Shown here: positions 51,686 through 58,405 of the stretch, one piece after another
How the letters are laid out: each line of letters starts with the position of its first letter
Numbering within the stretch: the first letter of the stretch is position 1
Assembly: GCA_963977065.1 (NCBI GenBank)
Contig: CAXBNF010000017.1
Coordinates: 1 to 58,405 of the forward strand
Source of the DNA: Planktosalinus sp963977065
GTDB taxonomy: Bacteria > Bacteroidota > Bacteroidia > Flavobacteriales > Flavobacteriaceae
Length of the DNA: 58,405 nt
Direction of reading: 5' to 3'
Position numbers and translations under genes: made by a program
Notes under the pieces: model-generated
What the model saw: only the letters and a program-made list of their open reading frames with translations
Told to the model about the DNA's origin: nothing
The model's database searches: none

Positions 51686-51971
51686 TAACAATCGCATCCA
51701 CACTCCAAGCTTGTGCTTTGTTAGAAAACATGGGTTTTGTAACGCTCCACACACTATTGAAAAGATCACTGTTTCTGTAAGCTTCCAAATGGGCTTCTTC
51801 TTCCCATTTGCTGTAAGTGAAAAAAATGTTTGTGTTGTTTTTGTCCCGATAGAGCTCCAAGTAATGACAACCGGGAAAGTGTCTTATTTTTTCTTTAACC
51901 TTCTCAAAATTTTCAAGAAAATCAACAATTTTATCAGGCTGAAACTCCATTTTTACAATTCTAATAAACAT
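51678..51971 (-). CDS. Antibiotic biosynthesis monooxygenase (ABM) domain protein
   Basis: 97 residues forming one ABM ferredoxin-like domain: MFIRIVKMEFQPDKIVDFLE, FPGCHYLELYRDKNN, TYSKWEEEAHLEAYRNSDLF. These small dimeric proteins are often haem- or quinone-linked monooxygenases or isomerases; the substrate is unknown. It starts 9 bases after the SAM hydrolase stop, so it is the second gene of that transcript. Confidence 0.9.
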   Translation of the reverse strand: MFIRIVKMEFQPDKIVDFLENFEKVKEKIRHFPGCHYLELYRDKNNTNIFFTYSKWEEEAHLEAYRNSDLFNSVWSVTKPMFSNKAQAWSVDAIVSL

Positions 51972-51980
51972 AGTAATAAC

Positions 51981-52808
51981 TTAAGATTCAAAATCGATGG
52001 AGATGGTATCTCTAAAATAAAGACCAAATAGCGTGGAAGCACTGCCTACAGTTTGTGGATTGCTCTTATAAATAGCCAGTTCCAGAAAGCCTGATGCATT
52101 CCAAATAGCGAGTTTTTTACCGTCTTCTTCTCTTTTATCGGGAGGTGTGTCAAAGTCAATAGCATCACTGTATTTAGCATAAACCGTTTTAAACTTAACG
52201 GTACGTGCTGTGATTGTAAACGGTTTTCCTAAACCCACTTTTTCAAAAAGGGTTTTCGGAATATTTGTTACTACATTTCCATAATTATCGATATAAAGGA
52301 CGCTACCCACAATTTGATTTTGATACACAGCCGGAGTAAAGTCTTTCAACTCTTTAATTCCTGAAATTTCTTTTCCAATTACGTCCAATGTTCCGCCTCT
52401 GGCTATATGACACGCAACTTTCACAAAAACATCCAGCACCGGGAAGTCAGACAAAACTCGGTCGTGAATATTTATTTCTACTATTTTTTTTGGACGTAAA
52501 TCCTGGGTGATAAGTGACATAATCCCGTTATCAGCACATAAAAAATAATGGCCGTCAAGCAATATTGCTATGTGTTTGTTTTCAGGAGTCAATTCAGAGT
52601 CGATTCCAATTATGTGAATACTTCCTTTGGGAAAACTTTTATAAGCATTTTGGATAATGTAAGCCGCTTCAGCAATATGAAAAGGAGAAACGGAGTGTGA
52701 GATATCAACAATTTTAATATCCTCTAATTCAGTATAAATAGCCCCCTTTACCGCTCCTGCAAAATGATCTTTCTCTCCAAAATCGGTAGTAAGTGTTATA
52801 ATTGGCAT
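51981..52808 (-). CDS. S-adenosyl-L-methionine hydrolase (DUF62/SAM hydroxide adenosyltransferase)
   Basis: 275 residues of the DUF62 family (MPIITLTTDFGEKDHFAGAV, KIVDISHSVSPFHIAEAAYI, FLCADNGIMSLI, YIDNYGNVVTNIP). Members convert SAM and water to adenosine and methionine; chlorinases and fluorinases are relatives but need a special pocket that I cannot confirm. It is divergent from phoH across 118 bases and leads the transcript with the ABM gene. Confidence 0.9.
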   Translation of the reverse strand: MPIITLTTDFGEKDHFAGAVKGAIYTELEDIKIVDISHSVSPFHIAEAAYIIQNAYKSFPKGSIHIIGIDSELTPENKHIAILLDGHYFLCADNGIMSLITQDLRPKKIVEINIHDRVLSDFPVLDVFVKVACHIARGGTLDVIGKEISGIKELKDFTPAVYQNQIVGSVLYIDNYGNVVTNIPKTLFEKVGLGKPFTITARTVKFKTVYAKYSDAIDFDTPPDKREEDGKKLAIWNASGFLELAIYKSNPQTVGSASTLFGLYFRDTISIDFES

Positions 52809-52926
52809 AGATAAATTGTTGATATTTTTTTAACCTCAAACCCTTGAGGGTACCACAAAAATAGATTAAATTTGTAATACAAACTTAGTCAATAAATAAG
52901 ACAATTCATTAAATAAACAACTGCTT

Positions 52927-53880
52927 TTGAACGAACTTATTCTAGAAATTACAGAGATAAGTCCCAGCGAATTATTTGGGCAACAAAATGCCAATATCAA
53001 TCTATTAAAAAAATACTATCCTAAATTAAAAATTGTCGCTCGGGGAAACCGATTAACGGTCTTTGGCGATGAAGAAATGCTGGAAGAATTTGATAAAAAA
53101 TTTACCATGTTGATGGAACATTTTGTCAAATACAACAAACTTGATGAGAACGTCATTGAACGCATCATCACGAGTGATAGTAGTGCAGATTATGAAACGC
53201 CTGAAAGTAGTGGAGAAATTTTAGTTCACGGAGTAGGTGGAAAAAAAGTCAAAGCCATTACAGTCAATCAACGTAAGCTGGTCGATTTAATGAGGAAAAA
53301 TGATATGGTGTTTGCAGTTGGACCCGCCGGTACAGGAAAAACGTACACAGGAGTTGCGCTAGCTGTAAAAGCGCTAAAAGAAAAGCAAGTAAAACGAATC
53401 ATACTAACACGTCCCGCTGTTGAAGCAGGTGAAAATCTTGGTTTTCTACCTGGAGATTTAAAAGAAAAACTCGATCCTTATATGCAGCCTTTATATGATG
53501 CTCTTCGTGATATGATCCCTCATGAAACGCTAGCATCCTATATTGAAAAAGGAGTTGTGCAAATAGCTCCACTTGCTTTTATGCGTGGCCGAACGCTAGA
53601 TAATGCTTTTGTTATCTTGGATGAAGCACAAAATACTACCCACGCGCAGATGAAAATGTTTTTAACCCGAATGGGAAAAAATGCTAAGTTTATGATCACC
53701 GGTGATCCCGGTCAAATTGATTTACCAAGAAGAGTCATCTCCGGATTGAAAGAAGCGTTACTTGTATTAAAAGATGTAAAAGGCGTAGGTATCATTTTTC
53801 TTGATGATAAAGATGTGATAAGACACAGATTGGTTAAAGAAGTGATAGCAGCTTACAAAGCCATCGAAAATGTTGAATAA
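52927..53880 (+). CDS. PhoH-family ATPase
   Basis: 317 residues starting at TTG 52927 (reading LNELILEITEISPSE); no ATG lies upstream or near. PhoH P-loop AVGPAGTGKTYTGVALA, Walker B FVILDEAQNTTHAQMKMF and GDPGQIDLPRR are present, after an N-terminal KH-like region (about 10-60). In bacteria these proteins are linked to RNA metabolism and phosphate starvation. The stop overlaps purC in-frame starts: purC ATG lies one base after. Confidence 0.93.
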   Translation: MNELILEITEISPSELFGQQNANINLLKKYYPKLKIVARGNRLTVFGDEEMLEEFDKKFTMLMEHFVKYNKLDENVIERIITSDSSADYETPESSGEILVHGVGGKKVKAITVNQRKLVDLMRKNDMVFAVGPAGTGKTYTGVALAVKALKEKQVKRIILTRPAVEAGENLGFLPGDLKEKLDPYMQPLYDALRDMIPHETLASYIEKGVVQIAPLAFMRGRTLDNAFVILDEAQNTTHAQMKMFLTRMGKNAKFMITGDPGQIDLPRRVISGLKEALLVLKDVKGVGIIFLDDKDVIRHRLVKEVIAAYKAIENVE

Positions 53881-53881
53881 A

Positions 53882-54835
53882 ATGAACAATACACTCACAA
53901 GCGCTCCATTTCAGATTCCGGGACAAAAAAAAGTATATCACGGCAAAGTAAGAGATGTTTATACCCTAGAGAATGACATGTTGTTAATGATAGCATCAGA
54001 CCGCATTAGTGCTTTTGATGTGATATTACCAAAAGGTATTCCTTTTAAAGGACAAATTCTCAATCAGATTGCAACAAAAATGATGGATGCGACTTCAGAC
54101 CTGGTGCCTAACTGGCTCATTGCTACACCAGACCCCAATGTAGCCATTGGTCATGCCTGTGAACCCTTTAAGGTGGAAATGGTAATCAGAGGCTATTTAA
54201 GCGGTCACGCTGCTAGGGAATACAAAGCCGGAAAAAGAATGTTGTGTGGTGTCTCCATGCCTGAAGGTATGATTGAAAACGACAAATTTCCTAAACCCAT
54301 CATAACACCCGCCACAAAAGCTGAAAAGGGCAATCACGATGAGGATATTTCTAAAGAAGAAATTTTAAAACGGGGGATCGTTTCACAAGATGATTATGAA
54401 ATTTTGGAAGATTATACACACAAACTTTTTGAGCGAGGCACAGAAATAGCGGCTGAAAGAGGTCTTATTTTAGTTGATACTAAATATGAATTTGGTAAAA
54501 CCAAAGAAGGAAAAATTGTTTTGATTGACGAAATTCACACGCCCGATTCTTCACGCTATTTTTATGCTGAAGGGTATCAGGAAAGACAAAACAAAGGGGA
54601 GGGTCAAAAGCAATTATCTAAAGAATTTGTAAGACAATGGTTAATTCAAAATGGTTTTCAGGGAAAAGAAGGACAACAAGTGCCCTTTATGTCTGATGAA
54701 TATGTTGAAAGTGTATCAGAGCGTTATATTGAATTGTATGAAAACATTACTGGTGAGCCTTTTATAAAAGCCGATGTGACCAATATAGTAGAACGTATTG
54801 AAAAAAATGTGATGCGCTATTTTTCAGAGGAATAG
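53882..54835 (+). CDS. purC: Phosphoribosylaminoimidazole-succinocarboxamide synthase
   Basis: 317 residues from ATG 53882; an in-frame ATG at 53870 overlaps phoH. It adds aspartate to CAIR in purine synthesis. The long bacterial form (compare about 237 residues in E. coli) has the signatures YHGKVRDVYTLENDM, SDRISAFDVILPKGIPF, NWLIATPDPN, EMVIRGYLSGHAAREY, KPIITPATKAEKG and VDTKYEFG. The 3' end overlaps the convergent neighbour by 19 bases and there is no hairpin between them. Confidence 0.96.
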   Translation: MNNTLTSAPFQIPGQKKVYHGKVRDVYTLENDMLLMIASDRISAFDVILPKGIPFKGQILNQIATKMMDATSDLVPNWLIATPDPNVAIGHACEPFKVEMVIRGYLSGHAAREYKAGKRMLCGVSMPEGMIENDKFPKPIITPATKAEKGNHDEDISKEEILKRGIVSQDDYEILEDYTHKLFERGTEIAAERGLILVDTKYEFGKTKEGKIVLIDEIHTPDSSRYFYAEGYQERQNKGEGQKQLSKEFVRQWLIQNGFQGKEGQQVPFMSDEYVESVSERYIELYENITGEPFIKADVTNIVERIEKNVMRYFSEE

Positions 54836-56115
54836 CTCTTTTCTCTAAAATTAAAGCTATACACATATCCAAAACTCAGTTCATTAAAATCAGCCTGGCC
54901 CAGATTTGCATTTATGTGAGCGCCCACATAAAAATTGTGTTTGGGATTTTTGTCAGTTCCCACCAGATAATACTTTAATCCCAGCCGGCTGGAAACAGAG
55001 CGTTTAATCTCATAATACCAGTCCAATTCTCCATAAACCACAGCTATATAAGGATTTTGCTCTTCATCAGTTGCTATAAAAACATACCCTTGATTTAAAA
55101 TCCAATCCACCTGATAAAAAGGCTTGTATATGTTGAGGCCCAATTGAAACTCGACACCAAAGTGATTCATTAATAATTCACCCGTTCCAAAAACACCAAA
55201 GTTTGTAGCATAACCATAAGGGTTTTCTATAAATTGTGGGTAACGCTCAACTATTAATTCCTCTTCATTTTTTATGTAATCATAATAATGTCCATAAAAG
55301 CGGTAATAGGCACCAATGCCAAATTTGTATGTTTTATTTATAACCTTTCCGTAAGTAAAAGCAGCAGAGTAAATTTCTTTTTTATCATTGAAAATTTCAG
55401 AAAGCACATTTTGCCCCAAACCAAACCGAAATGAATAGAAATTATGTAATGATCTTCCGGTTGGGACATTTTTTACATAAGCTTTCGGAAACCCGTCTCC
55501 ATTAGAATATTCTATTTCATAGGAGAGACCCAGTAGAAAAGAATTATAACCCTGGTTGGGTAATTTAACATGACCGTTTGAATGGTGTAAATAATTTAAA
55601 CCCAGCTTTAATGTAGCGTTTTTAGGTTTCCACAAGTCATATAATAGTGAACCTCTGAAAGCCCAAGCAATTTCTGTAGAAATTCCTTTGTTAAGTGGAT
55701 TTGTCCTTATATTATATTTTACATTGTGGTAAGAAACACCCAGTCCAAAAAGAAGATTAAATCGTTTGTTTTTTAAAAAATTAAATTCAGTGTTTGGGAT
55801 AAAAGAATAGGATTTCCCAACGAATTCATCATTACTATAATCTGAAATACCAAAAAGAAGTCCTGTTTTTGGGTAATTTAGTCGGTATGCCCATTCCTGA
55901 TCTTTTGCGTTTTGAAAACTTCCAAAATTGAGATAAAAGGATTTTTGTGTGCCCACATCTGGAAAATCAGTATTGGGTTCAGAAAGTTGTCCAATCATGA
56001 ACTCAGGCGTTATAAAGCTTGAGTGATTTAAAGTATCAATGATCTGACCGGAGATTGTCCAACATAGAAAAACACATATATATGTAAGCTTGTTATTCAA
56101 TCTTTTAAAAACCAA
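54817..56115 (-). CDS. Outer-membrane protein with PagL-like (lipid A 3-O-deacylase) domain
   Basis: 432 residues. TTG start at 56115 (or 56100); no ATG is available. Signal peptide about 5-23 ends TISGQ. Many alternating hydrophobic strands suggest a beta-barrel. Residues 173-202 hold LNYLHHSNGHVKLPNQGYNS, the PagL active-site pattern H-x-S-N-G...P-N-x-G-x-N, with His177 and Ser179 and a candidate Glu at 200. PagL proteins are near 170 residues, so this is twice the size: a second barrel-like half (230-432) lacks the motif. It may deacylate lipid A or another lipid. It starts 8 bases after the upstream M42 peptidase. Confidence 0.75.
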   Translation of the reverse strand: MVFKRLNNKLTYICVFLCWTISGQIIDTLNHSSFITPEFMIGQLSEPNTDFPDVGTQKSFYLNFGSFQNAKDQEWAYRLNYPKTGLLFGISDYSNDEFVGKSYSFIPNTEFNFLKNKRFNLLFGLGVSYHNVKYNIRTNPLNKGISTEIAWAFRGSLLYDLWKPKNATLKLGLNYLHHSNGHVKLPNQGYNSFLLGLSYEIEYSNGDGFPKAYVKNVPTGRSLHNFYSFRFGLGQNVLSEIFNDKKEIYSAAFTYGKVINKTYKFGIGAYYRFYGHYYDYIKNEEELIVERYPQFIENPYGYATNFGVFGTGELLMNHFGVEFQLGLNIYKPFYQVDWILNQGYVFIATDEEQNPYIAVVYGELDWYYEIKRSVSSRLGLKYYLVGTDKNPKHNFYVGAHINANLGQADFNELSFGYVYSFNFREKSYSSEK

Positions 56116-56123
56116 AAGCCAAA

Positions 56124-57212
56124 CTAATCAAAATAATTAAAACTTTGTCCATTTTTAATGTTCAAAACAGACTCATATATCAATTTGATAACGTTTTCCA
56201 CATCGTTACGATGCACCATTTCTACAGTTGTATGCATATATCGCAATGGAAGTGATATTAAAGCAGAAGGCACACCCCCATTACTGTATGCAAAAGCATC
56301 TGTATCTGTTCCGGTTGATCGGGATGAAGCCATTCTTTGAAAGGGAATTTTGTTTTTTTCAGCAGTTTCAATAAGTAGCTCTCGCAATTTATTTTGGACA
56401 GCTGGCGCATAAGAAATCACCGGGCCGTCACCAATTTTGGTTTCGCCTTCGGTTTTCTTTTCAATCATTGGTGTGGTTGTATCATGGCAAACATCTGTAA
56501 CGATGGCGACATTTGGTTTTATCGTTTGTGTAATCATTTCGGCACCTCTTAAACCAATTTCCTCTTGAACTGAATTTGTGATATATAAACCAAAAGGTAA
56601 CTTTTTCTTATTTTCTTTTAAAAGGCGGGCCACTTCAGCAATCATAAACCCGCCCATGCGGTTATCCAGTGCTCGGCACACAAATTTGTTTTCGTTTAAA
56701 ACGAAAAAAGTATCGGGATAGGTAATAACACATCCCACGTGAACACCCAGTTTTAATACTTCTTCTTTGTTTGAGCAGCCCACGTCAATACAAATATTGT
56801 CAAGACTTGGAGATTGTTCTTTTTCTTTACTTTTTCGCGTATGTATGGCAGGCCATCCAAAGACACCTTGTACAATTCCTTTTTTGGTGTGGATGTTTAC
56901 CCGTTTTGAAGCAGCTATTTGGTGGTCGCTTCCTCCATTTCTAATGACATATATCAAACCATTATCGGTTATATAATTAACATACCAGGAAATTTCATCT
57001 GCGTGCCCTTCAATCACTACTTTGTATGTTGCTTTTGGATTGATGACGCCCACAGCAGTACCATAGTTGTCTGTTATAAAACTATCTACATAAGGCTTAA
57101 GATACTCCATCCAAAGTTTTTGTCCTTCAGATTCATATCCCGTTGGAGCTGCGTTGTTTAAATAATTTTCAAGAAAAGTAAGTGATTTTTTGTTAAGTAT
57201 TGATTTTGCCAT
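56124..57212 (-). CDS. M42-family metallopeptidase (endoglucanase M/glutamyl aminopeptidase-like)
   Basis: 362 residues from ATG 57212 (MAKSILNKKSLTFLENYL); the longer ORF to 57317 has no homology and overlaps the divergent gene. Metal ligands sit in VVIEGHADEISW (His), VCRALDNRMGG (Asp), SVQEEIGLRGAEM (Glu pair), VTDVCHDTT (Asp) and YMHTTVEMVH (His), so the di-zinc site is complete. It is a cytosolic aminopeptidase. Divergent from the DUF4294 gene. Confidence 0.93.
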   Translation of the reverse strand: MAKSILNKKSLTFLENYLNNAAPTGYESEGQKLWMEYLKPYVDSFITDNYGTAVGVINPKATYKVVIEGHADEISWYVNYITDNGLIYVIRNGGSDHQIAASKRVNIHTKKGIVQGVFGWPAIHTRKSKEKEQSPSLDNICIDVGCSNKEEVLKLGVHVGCVITYPDTFFVLNENKFVCRALDNRMGGFMIAEVARLLKENKKKLPFGLYITNSVQEEIGLRGAEMITQTIKPNVAIVTDVCHDTTTPMIEKKTEGETKIGDGPVISYAPAVQNKLRELLIETAEKNKIPFQRMASSRSTGTDTDAFAYSNGGVPSALISLPLRYMHTTVEMVHRNDVENVIKLIYESVLNIKNGQSFNYFD

Positions 57213-57317
57213 GGTTTTATTTTTAAGCGAAAATACCAATATTAATAAGAATTTAATAACACAAGAAGATATAATGTTTAATTTTGGAATGATTTTAGCA
57301 AATAGCTCCAAAGTCAA

Positions 57318-58007
57318 ATGAATTTTATGACAAAGTTAAGCTGCCTTATTTTATTTCTGTTACCATATGTAGGTTTGGCACAAGATGATGATAAGTATCG
57401 GTACCATAAAAATGATACCACAGAATTCATATATATGATTATTGACGGTGATACGCTTCCCAGACAATTCATCGATCTGGAAGAAGTTTATTTATTAAAC
57501 AATTTAAAGTTTGATTCAGCCACAGAAAGAAGAGCTTATCTTATCCTAAGGAGAAGAACCCGAAAGGTGTATCCCTATGCAAAACTTGCTGCCGACAGAT
57601 TATATACTATGAATGAAAGACTTGAATCCTTAGAATCAAATAGAGACCGTCGCATTTACACCAGAAGAATCCAAAAATACATAGAAGAAGAGTTTACCGA
57701 TGAACTCAAAAAACTCACTCGGAGCGAAGGTCGTATATTGGTTAAATTAATACACCGCCAAACAGGAATGACTGTGTTTGACTTAGTTAAGGATTTAAGG
57801 ACAGGGTGGAGGGCATTTTGGTACAACTCTACTGCCAAAATGTTTGATATTTCTTTGAAATCAGAATTTCAGCCTGAAACTGTAAAAGAAGATTTTCTCA
57901 TTGAAGATATTCTTCAACGTGGATTTCAAGAGGGAGTGCTTGAGCTTCAGCACCCGGCTACTCCCTTAAACTATTTTGATTTAAAAGAAAAATGGATGAG
58001 TAAATAA
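57318..58007 (+). CDS. DUF4294 domain protein, exported
   Basis: 229 residues with a signal peptide (about 1-21, ending VGLAQ) and one DUF4294 domain (about 40-205, DGDTLPRQFIDLEEVYLLNN, RRAYLILRRRTRKVYPYAKL, GWRAFWYNSTAKMFDISLKS). The family is common in Bacteroidota, often beside this M42 peptidase; function unknown. A perfect -7 element TAATTTTG (57279-57286) lies about 30 bases before the ATG. A second ATG at 57327 is possible. Confidence 0.85.
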   Translation: MNFMTKLSCLILFLLPYVGLAQDDDKYRYHKNDTTEFIYMIIDGDTLPRQFIDLEEVYLLNNLKFDSATERRAYLILRRRTRKVYPYAKLAADRLYTMNERLESLESNRDRRIYTRRIQKYIEEEFTDELKKLTRSEGRILVKLIHRQTGMTVFDLVKDLRTGWRAFWYNSTAKMFDISLKSEFQPETVKEDFLIEDILQRGFQEGVLELQHPATPLNYFDLKEKWMSK

Positions 58008-58143
58008 TATAAATTTACTTTGAAATTTTATTTTTTTTCGTATCTTAGTAGTTCGCTAAAAATTATATTCAAGTACAAATTAATCTTTTTCAGTAAGTTA
58101 GATTTTAACTGTAAAATTTCTTTATAATAGTTTGAGATTTTAC

Positions 58144-58173
58144 TTGCTCACTACTAAAACAGTATTATATTTG
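58144..58173 (+). promoter_or_regulatory. Upstream rrn-type promoter (P1)
   Basis: TTG (58144-58146), a 19-base spacer and TATATTTG (58166-58173), a perfect -7 match. Downstream CATCCGCTTTGAGGG mirrors the second promoter's start region. Confidence 0.75.
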
Positions 58174-58280
58174 CATCCGCTTTGAGGGATATATTTTGAT
58201 AAGCGACCAACGTTCACGTCAGATAATATGTAACTGCAATTTTTTCAAGAATATTTTTTCAATTTTTTTTGAAATAAATC

Positions 58281-58310
58281 TTGTGGGATTAAAAAAGGGT
58301 ATTATCTTTG
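58281..58310 (+). promoter_or_regulatory. Downstream rrn-type promoter (P2)
   Basis: TTG (58281-58283), the same 19-base spacer and TATCTTTG (58303-58310), followed by CACCCGCTTTGGGAG, near-identical to P1. Two strong promoters 137 bases apart indicate a highly transcribed unit. Confidence 0.75.
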
Positions 58311-58405
58311 CACCCGCTTTGGGAGACAGGGTGACAAAATAAGAGAATAAAAGTTCATTGATATATTGAATTGACAGCGTATTTTTTTTGATTGGAAACG
58401 GTCAG
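58311..58405 (+). other. Probable rRNA operon leader at the window's right edge
   Basis: After P2 the sequence GTTCATTGATATATTGAA, TTGACAGCG and GGAAACGGTCAG closely resembles, from memory, the 16S rRNA leader of flavobacteria. The 398 bases 58008-58405 contain no ORF. The 16S gene itself would start past the window, so this call rests on leader resemblance and the tandem promoters. Confidence 0.55.

Noticed and set aside
51981..52808. SAM-dependent fluorinase or chlorinase
   Set aside because: The family includes halogenases, but no halide-site evidence or halogen metabolism genes are seen; SAM hydrolase is the default.
58008..58143. Small ORF or RNA gene between DUF4294 and P1
   Set aside because: AT-rich with no start-stop pair of coding character and no stable hairpin recognised.

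Overview
The window looks like a chromosomal segment of a marine-type Flavobacteriaceae (Bacteroidota). Supporting signs are low GC, type IX secretion C-terminal sorting domains (PNP motifs) on secreted proteins, TAnnTTTG/TTG promoter elements instead of clear Shine-Dalgarno sites, several TTG starts, and lineage-typical families (DUF4294, LETM1-related, BatA-type, DUF4331, ELWxxDGT repeats). No phage, IS element, CRISPR array or tRNA was seen. Most of the window is ordinary housekeeping and accessory chromosome.

Layout. 1-7.2 kb: 5' part of uvrA (runs off the left edge), an ECF-type sigma factor followed by an unlisted 48-codon ORF, endonuclease III and a Bcp peroxiredoxin (divergent), a conserved 483-aa protein of unknown function, an MBL hydrolase and a small anchored protein. 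7.3-18 kb: an ELWxxDGT T9SS protein, an esterase, tandem DUF4870-like membrane proteins, a dihydroorotase-like protein lacking the metal-binding HxH and translationally coupled to a BatA-type protein, a LETM1-related protein, a DUF4331 pair, and an ECF sigma/RskA anti-sigma pair. 18-28 kb: a large M36 metallopeptidase with a T9SS tail, an M23 peptidase, an acyl-CoA carboxylase beta subunit broken by one in-frame TAA, a CPBP protease, a MenE-like ligase and a secreted M24 peptidase. 28-35.8 kb: an apparent operon of three tandem-domain universal stress proteins and an ATP-cone/PD-(D/E)XK nuclease fusion; WG-repeat and TerB-like genes; and an MlaE-MlaF-MlaD lipid transport operon with a fourth unknown gene. 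35.9-49.4 kb: pyrD, a LysE transporter, HMG-CoA lyase, a 5'-nucleotidase lipoprotein, an ArsC-like protein, prfB with the classical +1 programmed frameshift, threonine aldolase, a DUF885 lipoprotein, a run of small minus-strand genes, a trypsin-like protease and a DEAD-box helicase. 49.4-58.4 kb: a nested inverted-repeat element, FMN reductase, pabB, an ABM monooxygenase, a SAM hydrolase (DUF62), phoH, purC, a PagL-like outer-membrane protein, an M42 peptidase and DUF4294. The right end carries two near-identical tandem promoters and what looks like an rRNA operon leader.

The most notable points are the pccB nonsense codon, the USP/ATP-cone-nuclease operon, a nested inverted-repeat element with mutually exclusive hairpins upstream of the FMN reductase, a cluster of three plus-strand hairpin/T-tracts at 16.4-16.6 kb that may end a small RNA, and gene ends built into bidirectional terminators. 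No wholly new system could be demonstrated from sequence alone.
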